From contig JBBMOL010000092.1 of NCBI GenBank assembly GCA_037954665.1, forward strand, positions 1,488,001 through 1,552,000: a stretch of DNA of 64,000 nucleotides. The letters are read 5' to 3'. Positions 47,095-58,930 of this stretch are shown piece by piece. Made by a program: the position numbers and the translations under genes. The first letter of the stretch is position 1. Every line of letters begins with the position of its first letter. This stretch comes from Laguncularia racemosa. Its lineage: Eukaryota; Streptophyta; Magnoliopsida; Myrtales; Combretaceae. Below the pieces are notes generated by a model. It saw only the letters and a list, made by a program, of their open reading frames with translations. It was not told where the DNA came from and ran no database searches.

Positions 47095-48530
47095 TTGGCA
47101 CCTACCCTCTTAAGGTCAACTATGACTATGATTGGTACAATATCTAGAAGAAATTTCGATAAGAATGTTCTTAATTACCTCAATCCATCGACAACTGAAA
47201 GCAATCACCCGTCAACACTACCTTATGTTCAACAAGTGACTAAAGATAGGGTTGCTAGACTCGAGAGGCAATTTGTCGACTTGTTGGCGGAAAATCATTG
47301 TTTGAGAGATCAAGTTAACAAAATTAATGAGCTCACTCAATGACATTCTCATTCATGAAGTGAGCAATAAGGCAACAATGTTTCATAAGACAACGTAGAT
47401 GTGTTGCTAAATCTAACTAGAGCCCCAAACCTAAGGGGAAAATTGCATAACAACAAGAACAATAATTTTAAGGCATAGTCCATAAGATCCTTGGTTGATT
47501 AATCTAATGATGACATAGATAATATGATCAAATGCTTAAATGAATTCAAAGATAGTAAGAAATTTAATCCATAAGACATGTTTACGATTGGGAGCTCTCG
47601 CTTTATGCAGGAAATTTAGGATGAACAGCTCCCTACCTACATTTGAGTTCCTCAGTTAGAGTTCTATGATAGGACATCCGACCTCACAGAGCACCTAAGC
47701 TATTGTACAGCTCATAAATCTCTTTGGCATCTCTAATGCCATAACTTGTAAGGCTTTCTTAGGAGCACTATGAAAAGCAGCATGCATATGGTTTTGACAC
47801 CTCAAGCTAAACTTTATCTCCAACTTTTGAGAGCTTACCATACAATTTTATTAGCACTTTCTAATGAGTAAGATGCTTGAGTGGGACTTCTTAACTCTTA
47901 ATCTCATTAAACAAAAGAAAGATGAGATGATTAGAGATTGTAGTTGCAAATTTAACCGAGCAATGCTTGAGATTCCCAATGTCGACATGAGTGTCGCCCT
48001 CAATGCAACAATCAACGGAGTAAAGGATAGATCCCAGTTCTTCTACCCTTTGACATTGTATAAGCCTAAAATTTTTAGGGAATTTTAGGAATGGGTTGCA
48101 AACTATGTCACCCAAGAAGACACTATACTGGTAAGACAACAAGCCAAGCAAAAGTCTTTGAAAAAAAAGAGAAGAATGGAAAAGACTAACCTTCTATTAA
48201 GGATAGGCTCGACCTTATCGGGAAGAGTAATGGGTCTACTTGAAATGGTAATGGCAGCAAAAAATGCGCCATCCATTTCAATGAGCAGCACACCCCTTTT
48301 AATAAACCCTAGCCTGACATCTTCATGGAGATACAAAATTGGGGCATTATTACTTAGCCCGACAAAATGAATAATAACCTTGTTAGAAGAAACTTGGACA
48401 AATATTGTGATTTCCACAAAGATCGGGGTCACATTACTAAAAATTGAATGCAGTTGAAGAATGCCCTAAAAGACCTCATTAAATAAGGCCATTTATGGGA
48501 ATATATTACAAAGAATGATAGGCTTCCAAA
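47095..48530 (+). pseudogene. gag of element 2, broken
   Basis: Begins right after the primer site. The first open part (to 47343) has VARLERQFVDLLAEN, a coiled-coil type start common in gag of this lineage. Later recognisable pieces are the PQLEFYDRTSDLTEHL segment (about 47648-47695) and, near 48405, the zinc knuckle CDFHKDRGHITKN, whose last Cys codon is a TGA stop. It continues as MQLKNALKDLIK. Several frameshifts and more than a dozen stops lie between. It is certainly non-functional. Confidence 0.75.
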
Positions 48531-48799
48531 GTAAGAAAAAAGAGATGAATGAGAAGAAACTAAGTAGGAGCAAGAAGCCCAACTCACTCAAAGAACGATT
48601 AATTTGATCGTCAGAAGGCTAACCATGTAGGGATGAATCATCTCCCATAGTAAGGCATACGCTTAATCGAGAAGCTACCAAAACATATTGAGTACTCAAG
48701 CGAAGTGCCCTAAAGTGGACACTATAATCACTTTTTCATATGACTTCCTTGAAGACACTATGTCCCCCCCCCCATGACAATGCCCTTGTAATTTGAGTT

Positions 48800-50488
48800 T
48801 GAATTGTTGATTTCAAGGTCTACAAAATTTTGATCGATAATGGTAGCTCTACGAGCATTAAATATAAGAAAGCATATGATTAAATGAAAGACTAGGTCAA
48901 GGTAAGGCTTAAACCATATGATAGTGAGCTCTTTGGTTGTAACAACTAACCTATAAAGTTAGAGCACATCATAACTCTCTTGTTAGAGCTCGAAGATGGA
49001 TCTAATAAGATGCAAATCTTGGTCGATTTCCTCATCATTAATGCATGGGCCCCTTACAATGTCATCCTCGAACAACTATTTCAAAATATGATAGGAATGA
49101 TAGCCTCCATAAAGCACTTGAAGGCCAAGTTCATTACTCTTACAGGTGTCGGTGTTTGTAATGGGTGATGAATAAGCATCCAAGATTTTGTATTTCTAAG
49201 TCCTCTCTAGGCAAGAGGTCCTTATAATGGAATCTACCCTTGAGGAAAAACTAGGATCGAGAAGGGAACCTGTTGAAGAGATAGAGGAAATTTAAATTAG
49301 TAACTTACCTGAATAGACTACAAAAATAGGAACACCAATCTTGACCTAACTCGACTGGCAATTGATTGTTTTTCTTTGAGCCAATATAGACATTTTTGCA
49401 TGGTTGCTATCTAACATGCTTGAAATTCCACTTGAAGTAATCACACATAAATTAAATATTGACCCCAATACAAAAGTGACTAAGCAAAAGAAAAGGAATT
49501 TTGCACTCAAACAATAGGCGGCCATAGAGAAAAATGTCCAAAAACTTTCAAAGGCTAGATCTATACGAGAAGAGCTATACCCTACTTGGCTAGCTAATTA
49601 TGTGCTAGTAAAGAAGTCCAATGAAAAGTGGCAGATGTGCATCGATTAAACCAACCTCAATAAAGCCTGCCTTAAGGATTGTTTTCCTCTCCCTCAAATT
49701 GATCAGCTAGTTGATTCGATCTTGGGCCACACATTACTAAGTTTCATTACTAAGCTATAATTAGATCCAGATGGGCGAGCTCAACTAAGTCTACACCTCC
49801 TTCATCATCAACTTTAGAACATATTGTTGTAATATTATTCTCTTTAGACTCAAGAATGTTGAGGTAACATACTAAAGACCAGTGACAAGGATGTTTATGC
49901 ACTAAATCTATCGTAACATGGAATTTTATGATTATAAAGAGCAAAGAACCCCATGAGTACCTCATAGACCTATAAGAGACATTCCAGACACTTTAACAAT
50001 ATTAAATGAAGTCAAACCCTTAGAAGTACGTTTTTGGTGTGACATGCGGGAAATTCCTCGAGTTTATGGTTACTTTGCAAGGGATTGAAGCCGAATCTAA
50101 GAAGATTAGGGCAATCTTAGACATGTAGCCTCCTAAGATGGTCTAGGAATTTTAAAGAATCATTGTATTAAACAGCTTTGCTTCATTTGTACTTGTTTGA
50201 GCAGATGGCATAGAGCATTGACTAATGTACTATGTGAGTAACATCCTATAGGCCTGGAAGTTAGATACTCTAAGTTAGAAAAAATTTCCCTAGTTGCTAT
50301 GGTCATTTCTACATGAAAGTTAAACCCATCTTTAGAGGCTCACTAAATATTGGTCCTCACTAAACAACATTTAAGGCATATCCTTTAGAAGCTAGATGCC
50401 TTAGGAAGAATGGTTCACTATGCTTTAAATTTTAGTGCATATGATGTACAATACTCACCATACAAGGCCGTTAAGGCATAAGTATTAG
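48800..50488 (+). pseudogene. Protease and reverse transcriptase of element 2, broken
   Basis: Protease core VYKILIDNGSSTSIKYKKAYD at about 48816-48878 keeps the catalytic D-N-G. The protease downstream half is open at 48980-49168. RT keeps YPTWLANYVLVKKSNEKW, CFPLPQIDQLVDSILGHTLLSF (about 49678-49745), a worn KNVEVTY, and KFLEFMVTLQGIEA after frameshifts. The Y-x-D-D box is not readable. The first part of the linker toward the second RNase H ends at 50483, where the 50489 element has inserted. Confidence 0.75.
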
Positions 50489-52096
50489 TGATGGGTGTTG
50501 AATCCAACAAAAATAAAAACCTACTCTTAGACAATTATATGATTTGCATATAGTGGTGAGTAGGGTCGAATCCACAGGGATTGGTTAAATATATTTCTAT
50601 TAAAAGAGAATAAAGAGGAAAAGAAAAATGGGGGGTTTTGTTTGTGAATCAAAATAATGTTGAAGCAAGATAATAAAATCGAATATTGATAAAAGCCTAG
50701 CCAAATGAATCAAGATAGTTTAATTCTAGGAATTGATCATCGATGCAAATGTTTTCTATTCTTATTTCTAGATAAACTGGTTATGGTTATTAACAAGCTC
50801 TAACAACCTATCTCTCCGTACTTCCTCGATAATCAAGACAAGCTCTTTGATTATTTCTCTTATATATTAGACAACCCTAGACAAGCTCTTAGGATTTAAT
50901 CTATCAATAGCATTAAAAACTAGAGAGACCACCAATTCATGCCAGTAGATTATAAGATAACCTATTTAAACAAGATCATACACCTCCATAACATGAATTC
51001 GATCATCTATTTTATAACCAAACATGTTATTGTGTCACTGAGACTAGAACTATCAAACAATTACGGATTTGACGTGCTAGTTGACAATATATTAACTTGC
51101 TAATTGAGTAGAAGAGCTCTAATTCATACCAATCAACAAAGATAATAATGACAAGACGTTCAGAAGATATATGAATATCAAAAACAAAGAATAGATTAAA
51201 TACAAATTAATTAGATCTCACAATTCGTGGAGAATCAAACTTCTATGACCCTTTGGCTAGAAAAACTACTTAGCTACACATGTTCATCATAAAAACGAAA
51301 ATTAAAAGTAAAAACATAACAAGCCTCAATTCCCGGTCTTTGCTCTGCCTCCCTCCTTCCTTCTTGTCTCCAAGATGATCCTAGATTCAAGATGCCCCTT
51401 AACCCTCTAGGGTTAGTTCTATTTATATTGTTAAAGGGATGGCAGGTGATCTTTTGCTAGCAAGATACGAAAATATCTTTCCTTTTTCAAGTAAATCTCG
51501 AGAAGAAAATAATCGTCCGCCTAGCACGCCCAACAACACGGCCGTAGGTCAAGTCGTGCCTTCCTCTGTGGGTAATTTACAAGTCTTCATCCGTGATCAG
51601 TGTGTGCCACGGCTTATACCACGACTTATACCACAATTTCTCCTTCTTATTTAGTATATGGCACGGCTTCATCAAGCTTCCACCACGACTGCCACCACGT
51701 CTTCTACCATGGCCGTGTCACAAGCCGTGTCTCTCTCCTTCTCATGCAGTGTGTAGCACGGTTTGCACCATGGCCGTGCCTCAAACCGTGCCTCCTTCTA
51801 GATAGATACACGGCCGTGAACTTCAACCGTGCATTTTCCTGTTGATTCAAAACTAAGTACACGGTCGTGTACTTCAACTACACGCCCATGTACTTTCCTC
51901 CGGCGGTGTAAATCCTTGTCTTTGATCCAAGTTGTAGATGACTTCTCTAATTTACTCGAATTAGCACCCTTGACTCCATTTAACTTGATTTATCACCATA
52001 ATAGAATTAAGTACCATTTCCTTATGATTTCTATAAAATCTATAATACATTAACACACTTCATACTATAAAGATTGAGTATAAAATGACTCTATCA
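50489..52096. mobile_element. Solo-LTR-like insertion of 1608 bp in element 2 (TG...CA ends, TSD ATTAG)
   Basis: It begins TGATGGGTGTTG and ends ACTCTATCA, a short imperfect inverted terminus typical of an LTR, flanked by ATTAG at 50484-50488 and 52097-52101. Removing it and one ATTAG restores the element 2 frame exactly (…VL|ANFIAK). No polyprotein is inside, so it is a solo LTR, a TRIM/LARD-type element, or another non-autonomous retroelement. It contains GGGTCGAATCCACAGGGATT (50562-50581), a sequence I associate with non-autonomous plant LTR elements, and a cluster of CACGGCCGTG-like words at 51536-51890. Orientation is not determined. Confidence 0.88.
51536..51890. repeat. Cluster of palindromic CACGGCCGTG-related words
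   Basis: About sixteen variants of the self-complementary word CACGGCCGTG or its halves (CCACGAC, GCCGTG, CACGGTCGTG) within 355 bp. Exact or near-exact copies are at 51536-51546, 51710-51719, 51770-51779, 51809-51818 and 51859-51868. The patch is rich in CpG inside AT-rich DNA. Open stretches through it (51439-51845) arise from the repeat and are not counted as genes. Confidence 0.75.
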
Positions 52097-53875
52097 ATTA
52101 GCTAATTTTATTGCTAAGTCAATGATGGAAGATGAGGCACTCGCCGGAGACCATAAGAAGCTCACTTAAGCCCTTTATGTTGATGATTCATCCACTAAAG
52201 GAGGGAGTGGAGTAAGGCTTGTATTGTGTAGCCCTTACGGTGTTAAAATTCTACATGCTCTAAAGTTTGGGCTCTTGGCCAGTAATAATGAAGTAGAATA
52301 TGAGGCTCTCATTGCTGGATTGAAATTGCTAAAGGGAATTGGAGCAAAAAAAGTTGAGATTTTTTTCGATTCACAACTTATAATCTAATAAGTCAATGGA
52401 GACTATGCTGTTAAGGATGAAGGAATAACTAAATACCTAAGGCCCTAGGGGTTGTTAAATCCCTGTGCTTTAGCCACATGTCATGGAGCATCACAAAGAT
52501 TCCCCGAGCTTAGGACACTAAAGTAGATGGTTTATCTAAATTGGCCTTAACATGCCTCTTTAACCTGGATAAGAAAGTGTTTATAGAATTCCTTCTTGAG
52601 AAGAGTATTGGTAGGTCTTAGCAAAAATGCCTTGCCAATGAGACCTAAACTTTTCAAGAACTGTGCAGGATGAACTAGATCATCAAATACTTAACAAATG
52701 GGATAGTTCTTCATGAAAGGAAGAAAGCGAAAGCTTTGAGGCAAAAAGTAGCCTAGTACACTCTCCTTGATGGGCAACTTTATAGAAGGACATTTAGTTT
52801 ACCACTTCTCAAATGCCTTCAATCTTTAGAAGCTGAACGTTTGTTGATAGAGCTCTACGCTAATGTATGTAGTAACCATATAATAGGCTATGCCCTACCC
52901 ATCAAGGTACTCTAAGCTGAATATTACTAGCCTAACATGAAAAAGGGATGTTAAGGCAATTGTGCAGCAATGTAATAAGTGCTAGAAGCATGCCCTAATT
53001 GATAGACAACCAAGTAGTAGCTTGATGCTAATCGCAAGTTTGTGGTGTTTCGCCTAATGGGGGCTTGATATCCTCAAGCCAATCCCTAAGGTAACAAGAC
53101 AACACCGGTATATTATTGTTACCATTGATTATTTTACAAAATGGGCAAAGGCTAAAGTAGTAGCTAAAATCATTGAGCATAGTGTAAGGGACTTTGTCAC
53201 TCATGCCATATTATGTAGCTTTGGAATTTCTAGTGCCATCATTGAAGATAACGACACACAATTTAATAATGTTAAATTTTAGTAGTTTTGTATAAAATAC
53301 AAAATCAACATGCACTACACTTAGGTCACCTACCCACAGTCAAATGGTTAAGTCGAAGCCACAAATGAAGTCATCTTATAGAGCTTTAAGAAAAGAGTTG
53401 ATCAAGCCAAAGGGAAGTGGGTAGATGAGCTCCCCCTACATTTACAGGGCAATCAGACAACCCCTTGAATTGTGATGGGAGAAAGCCCCTTTAGCCTAGC
53501 TTTTGGAATAAAGGTTATCTTTCTAGTTAAGCTCGAGCTCTAGAACCTTTGCACCTAAGACTTTTATTCTCAAGCTAATGAGATCAGGCTTTGTGCCAAT
53601 CTCAACCTCATTAAAGAACTGTGAGACTAAGCTAGTTATAGGGTAGTAGCTTACTAGTAATGAGCAACATGATACTATGACAAGAAAGTAAAAAATAAGG
53701 TCTTCTGCCCAAGTGACTTGATTTATAAAAAACTTAAGGCCATTGGATTAAGAGAAGGCTAGGGCAAGTTGGCACTAAACTAAGAAAGCCTTATGTAAGT
53801 TTGAAGAATGGTTAGACATGGTATATACGAGCTCAAAAGGCTTAATGGCCACCCAATCCCTAGAACTTAGAACAT
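52097..53875 (+). pseudogene. Archaeal-type RNase H and integrase of element 2, broken
   Basis: It resumes right after the 50489 insertion with ANFIAKSMMEDEALAGDHKK. The second RNase H reads YVDDSSTKGGSGVRLVL (the family has V-D-G-S-S), then SNNEVEYEALIAGLKLLKGIG and DSQLII. Integrase pieces: LKPIPKVTRQ, IIVTIDYFTKWAKAK (53110-53153), the second catalytic region IIEDNDTQFNN, the region around YPQSNG-VEATNEVI, and the C-terminal GIYELKRLNGHPIPRT near 53830. The HHCC finger is nearly erased. Stops are frequent and frames shift several times. Confidence 0.8.
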
Positions 53876-54250
53876 AGATAATTTATGCTTATATTTTGAG
53901 TAATTTCTAGATTATGTTCTAATGCATGTTTTAAAGTATTAGTGATGAATGTAAACATTCTTATTACTTAATGAAATTACAATTTACATATGTTATTGGC
54001 ATTTTTTATTTGTAAAAAATTTTCAATCACGACATCAAAACTCAATCACAATAAGTTGTGGTTAACGAGTAAAGTCATATGCTTTAGTAAAGTATTAATA
54101 GACTCCGTTAGATCCTCAGCCAATAAGCACCCACCATTTGATCAGCGACTGAACTAGTACTCTGAAGCCAGTCTACAAAACTATATCATCGACTATGCTT
54201 AAGCCTGACCGACAATGACACTTTAACTACCAAAATTAACACCTACTAAT
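53876..54250 (+). other. Non-coding stretch after the element 2 pol
   Basis: No coding frame. It ends at the 8-bp target CTACTAAT (54243-54250) used by the hAT insertion. Presumed 3' untranslated part of element 2. Confidence 0.45.
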
Positions 54251-55447
54251 CATAGTTGTCAAAATCGCGAGTTAACTCACACGTTTCTACAATTTTACGA
54301 GTTGGTGAGCACATTCCTAGTCAACTCGCATATAAAAACATTTTTAAGGTAAAATCATAGTAAAATCGCGATTTTGAATAATAAAATCGTCAAAATCGCG
54401 ATTTTACTACGTTTCCACTGATTCCACAATATTGCAAAACTAAGTAAAATTTCAACAATCCGAATCCGAATAAACAAATATGTAATAATAGCTATTTATA
54501 GCTCAAGCCCAAACTTTTAATAAACAACTATAGGCTTAATTGTTAAAAGCCCTCTAGTGTAGGGGAGTATGAGTCATATCCCAACATGTTCGTCGGTCAT
54601 CACTCCTCTCTTGTTAGTGTGTTACATTGCATTAAAGTCTTTGTATTTGTGTTCATCGATTGTTAGTCTTCTTGTTCCTATTTGTGATCATGTTCGTATT
54701 AAAGCACTCGTGTTTGATTGTTGCAACTTTCCTTATTTTAACTAATATTTTTGTAATAGTAAATAAAATAAAGGGTAGATAACTTTAACTTTATAAGAAT
54801 TTTTTACATTTTTAATATTATAGGAACGGTATAAATGTATTTATATTTCTATCTTTTCAATATATCATTCTCATAGTTAAGTAAATGTGAGATATTGTTA
54901 AGTAAATATATTTTGAATTAATAATCACGAATAGTGCAAAAATTTACCTAGTAATATATAATTTTGAAGGTTTTTCTTGTTATAGTATCTTCTTTATTAT
55001 GTACTTTTGGTTAGTAGTTATTTGTCATTTTTTAATATTACTCATTTCTAATGGTATATCTTCGTTATCAATTTTTATTTATTAGTAATTTCTTAAAGTC
55101 ACAATTGATTTTTAAATTTTATCTATTATCTTTTAGCTTTTGTATATATAACTAGATAAAACTTGTTTTACACATGATTTATCATTTTAGCAATAAAATA
55201 TCTATATTATACAACTTATGCTCGATTATCTATATTATGACTTTTATTGCAAATTTGCAATTTATAGCTAAAATAAATACTCAATTATCTTATTTCTATT
55301 ATTTATTATATTTTTTAATGACTATTATAAGTAAATTTATAATATTTAGAAGTTATTTTACATAAGTTATAGAAACTTACGTTTCTACGTTCCAATTCTA
55401 CGGACCTTTTAGCGATTCTACGTAAAATCGCGATTTTTACAACCTTG
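54251..55447. mobile_element. Non-autonomous hAT-superfamily DNA transposon (1197 bp, TSD CTACTAAT)
   Basis: The left end is CATAGTTGTCAAAATCGCGA, and the right end read inward is CAAGGTTGTAAAAATCGCGA: 17 of 20 positions agree. A perfect 8-bp direct duplication CTACTAAT lies at 54243-54250 and 55448-55455. The 8-bp target duplication and CA…TG ends point to hAT. The palindrome AAAATCGCGATTTT occurs at 54362-54375, 54392-54405 and 55424-55437, as expected of subterminal transposase-binding repeats. The interior is AT-rich and holds no transposase, so it depends on an autonomous relative elsewhere. Confidence 0.93.
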
Positions 55448-55455
55448 CTACTAAT

Positions 55456-55920
55456 AAATGATGAGACTAACTACTAATTGACAATAAAAGGTGTGTCTTT
55501 GTGGGATAGCTTCATCAACTAGGCATGTGCTTGAATGACAAGGACACTCTCTATAAACACACAAAAACTAAACAATATATAAAAAATTTGACTAAATACA
55601 CTTTGGTCTATAGAAATTTTGACATAAATAGTAAAGAAAACATTACAATTCGAACATAGTTAAAACATTAACAAACAACAAACAATAATATAGCATATAA
55701 TATTGCAAAATTCAAGAAATTAACACTTAATTTATCAAATAAGTTTATTACAAAAATCTTAGGTTGACATATCGACCATTGAACAAGTGAACTCTAAAGC
55801 AAAAGTATAAAATAAGGACAAAAAACAAGTTTATGATGACAAATTCGTTGCAAGGACCAAAGTCGGCTTAATACCTCTATCATAATCCATGCTTAGAGCT
55901 GATTTGAAGCCAAACACTTC
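55456..55920. other. Non-coding stretch between the hAT element and the antisense frame
   Basis: AT-rich; no open frame. It may include the 3' end of the antisense transcript. Confidence 0.35.
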
Positions 55921-57082
55921 TTAAGGGATGGGGGGGAAGGTTCTCATTCTACTCAGCTGGCAAAGGAGGGAGAGAAATCTCTTCTTTAGTAGTGGGAGGA
56001 AGGGGAGAAAGGTTTTCCACATAATCACCTTAAGTGATGGAGGCATATCTTCATTGTTTGTTCCATGGTCGACCTCCGCCACCACCCTCTCGACCTCCAT
56101 CTCCTTTTGCTCCTTTGGAAGGGTATTTGGTACATGCATTTTCTCCCTCACCTACGACAGATCACATTAAGGATCTCTATGGTGGATCTAATGCCTTATG
56201 ATCCTTTGGCCTCCCTCCATTACCTTAATCAATTGCTTGGCATACTCATTGAAGTTTTGAATTTCCTCGTATATCGATCTCGGGGTAATCTTTTCTTTCT
56301 CCTCTAGCTCTTAGATTTGTGCATCCTAATTAGTGACATGCTTCTTCAGCTCCTTGATTCACCCCTTCATTGCTGCCTCCTCTTTGTTAGATTTTTCAAA
56401 GCATTATTGTGCTAGGCCTAAATCTTTCTTAAAATCTGATGCAGCGGCTTCTCCTGTTAGAGCTTAGTGGTAAGGTAAGCCTCCTGTTGATGGTAGCTGG
56501 AAACCTTCTTGGATAGTGCATTGATTCAAATGATAGCCCCTTGAAGCTCTTACCTCATCTTCACTAATTTGAAGCTATTGTTCTAAACCCTCTCCTTGGC
56601 TTTAGCGACCTTTCAGCGATAGTCCTCCTTCATAGCATTGAGCTCTTCTTGAGCCTCCTTTAGCTCCACCTTCATTGCAATTTACCTCCAAAAGTGAGTG
56701 TTGTTACACTGATATTGGTAGTTGAATAACTTAAAATAAGAGTTAGACTTTGCAACTCATTCACATACTTGTGTAGAAGACCTTGTACACAACATTGATA
56801 GTTTACAAAACATAACCTACCATAAGAATAACAAAGAGAGAGGATAGAGAAAAAAGAAGTTAGTGAGAACTCACCTTTATAAGATAACTCAAGAAGTAGT
56901 TGCACACATCAGCAATGGACATCTTCGTTATAATGTTCTCTAACTCCCCCCTCTCTTAAGGGATAAGGATCCCCTTGAATAGGTCAATCCGGCCTAACCC
57001 CCCTTTAGTAGTATGAGCCACTAGTGGTTATGGTACTTAGGAAAGAGGTGGACTTAAGGTCTTCGGTAGGTCATTGCTACCT
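55921..57082 (-). pseudogene. Antisense multi-exon reading frame of element 2, downstream part, broken
   Basis: Read on the minus strand, host sequence left of element 3 continues a frame that starts at 63770. It runs from 57082 to a strong donor AAAG|GTGAGT (GT at 56874-56873), with three stops, and includes SIADVCNYFLSYLIK just before the donor. After an intron-like gap, a second coding stretch begins near 56690 with MKVELKEAQEELNAMKEDY (a coiled-coil pattern with Trp codons turned into stops). It continues, with stops, to about 55921, where the frame MREKMHVPNTLPKEQ is open from 56151. I do not recognise the family. Antisense ORFs in this position are known in Grande and RIRE2 Tat elements, but sequence identity with those is untested. 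Confidence 0.5.
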
Positions 57083-57777
57083 TGATATGCTAAATTCTAA
57101 TTTCAATTAACAATCTTATTTAAAGATTCAATTAAGTAATTGTGCAACCAAAAGTGGTGTGAACCCTAATTGTAGAGGAACCCTAATTGACGTGAAATAA
57201 GAATGAAATGAGGCTCCCAAATCCTTACCAAATATAACACACTAGTTGAAATTAGGAATGACTTTCAATTGTTGATGTAACCCACAACAATTCAAGTCCA
57301 CTCGCCACAATCCCTTGATAGAAATTGATAAGAGTCAAATGGAAGAGAAGAGTCCTCCCTTTCCACGCACAAAGCAGCTATAAAATTATTGTTGCAAAAG
57401 TCCCTTTATGTTACCTTTTTACAAGTATTTATACTTGTTCTAAATATGGAAAATAACAAAAGAAAAATAGCTACATAGGGGTCGGTTCTTGAAGCTCTCC
57501 TTCGATCAATTGAGCACAATGCAAGACTGGTTTTTGTTGGTTCATGTAGGTCTGTGAATCACCCACAAACCAAGCATTAGTGTGCTTACTTGTCGTCCTG
57601 TAATACCGAAAAATGTACTCGATTAAATACAAAAAATTATATAAAGAAAATGAAGACATTACACGAATGTCTTCGGGTTCCAATTGTTCAAAAAGTATTC
57701 TCGATGCTAAGTTCTATAGTCCTCTGGCTCTCGCTCTTGTTATGGGTCATGTAGATGCATTGGTTTGATTCCCAGCA
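57083..57777 (-). repeat. 3' LTR of element 3 (695 bp)
   Basis: Plus-strand ends TGATATGC…TTCCCAGCA. TATAAATA on the minus strand at 57432-57425 lies in a short palindrome (ACAAGTATTTATACTTGT). The purine-rich GGCCCGAGGAGA just outside (57778-57789, minus) is the probable polypurine tract, which confirms the orientation. Confidence 0.93.
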
Positions 57778-57789
57778 TCTCCTCGGGCC

Positions 57790-58160
57790 TGTGGAAGATT
57801 TGCCCTCGAATTTGATAGGTCTTCATGAATATCATCTGGTATATAAGGTGATAGATTTGCAACATTAAATGTAGCAGAGATGTCGTATCCTCCTAGCAAT
57901 TCTAACTTGTATGCATTGTTGTTGATGCGCTTTATAACTTTGAAAGGTCCATCTGCTCTGGGTGAAAGCTTTTGTGATTTCTTGAAAGGAAACCTATCTT
58001 TACTGAGATTAATCCAGACTATATCACATGGATTATAGATTTTGGTTTTGTTTTTTGTTTTTGTTTTTTGTTTTTATTGCCCTGAAGTTTCTATTGTTCT
58101 TGAGTTTTCTGAAGTTGTTCAGACGCCCTTTGATGAAGTTTCTGAATCTATTGTTGAGTT
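57790..58160 (-). pseudogene. Integrase C-terminal end of element 3
   Basis: The minus strand keeps CDIVWINLSKDRFPFKKSQK and LSPRADGPFKVIKRINNNAY, then SATFNVANLSPY (about 58015-57830). This is the GPF/Y module typical of chromovirus-like and related Ty3/gypsy integrases. Upstream the frame degrades into a lysine-rich, A-run-expanded stretch (58030-58080). I see no chromodomain after the module. Confidence 0.8.
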
Positions 58161-58292
58161 CTCTTATAATAGGTCAACTCATAGTTCAACTTGTAAGTCT
58201 CCCTTTGAAGTCGTGTATGGCTATAATCCTACTCTTCCATTGGATTTAATAGCCAATCCAATAACAAAGGAAGAAAGCATGAGGTACTCTAC
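58150..58292 (+). other. Inverted segment of about 140 bp inside the element 3 integrase
   Basis: On the plus strand the sequence encodes VEFSYNRSTHSS and SPFEVVYGYNPTLPLDL, a piece of integrase that belongs between the two minus-strand integrase parts on either side. The flanking minus-strand frames stop at about 58160 (left) and about 58293 (right, after WKTLWKKISTKL). So this block is inverted in place. The stretch that should carry the catalytic Glu is missing beside it. Confidence 0.8.
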
Positions 58293-58930
58293 ATGAGTTT
58301 AGTACTGATTTTTTTCCATAGTGTCTTCCAGAAAAAGCTAAGAAACTTAGTGTTTCTATCAGACACTATGCTGTGTAGAACACCATGTAGTTTTACAATT
58401 TTCTGCACAAAAAGGTTGGCTATAAAAAGTGTGTCATTTGTGTTGTGACAAGGCACAAAATGTGACATTTTGCTGAAGTGATCAACAACAACCATAATGA
58501 AATTCATACTAATATCAGTCTAGGGTTGTATAGGTAAAGGCAAAGGCATATATTCACCCTGAACTCCTTTCTTTCCCTTTGTCCTCTTACAAACACCACA
58601 CCTTTCTAATTCCTTGTGGACATCCCTCACCATACCCCTCTAGTAAAATGCTCCTTCAATAACTCCAAAGTTCTCTTTTCACCAAAATAACCAGATAATC
58701 CTCCAGCATGAGCTTCCCTCACCAATAACTCTCTAACAGACCCATAGGTTATACATAATTTTCTTGCCTTATACAGAAAGCCATCTATCATATAATACCT
58801 ATCAACTATCTTTCCTCTAAAACATCTCTCAACAATTAATTTCATGAACTCATCATGTAAATACTGTTCCTTCATCAATTCAAATCCAAGGAGTTTAGAT
58901 TATAGAGGTGATAAGTACACACTTGTGTGA
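58293..58930 (-). pseudogene. Integrase N-terminal and core part of element 3
   Basis: The HHCC finger region reads REAHAGGLSGYFGEKRT (about 58715-58665; the first His is kept, the second position is Tyr), then LELLKEHFTRGVW and a C-x-x-C-like remnant. A stop lies before 58627. The core has MNFIMVVVDHFSKMSHFVP (58507-58451) with the first catalytic Asp, and IVSDRNTKFLSFFWKTLW (about 58370-58317) with the second. The third catalytic residue lies in the missing or inverted part, so this integrase cannot work. Confidence 0.85.

Noticed and set aside
51439..52053. Several overlapping frames in the solo-LTR-like insertion
   Set aside because: They come from the CACGGCCGTG word cluster, which leaves several frames open at once.
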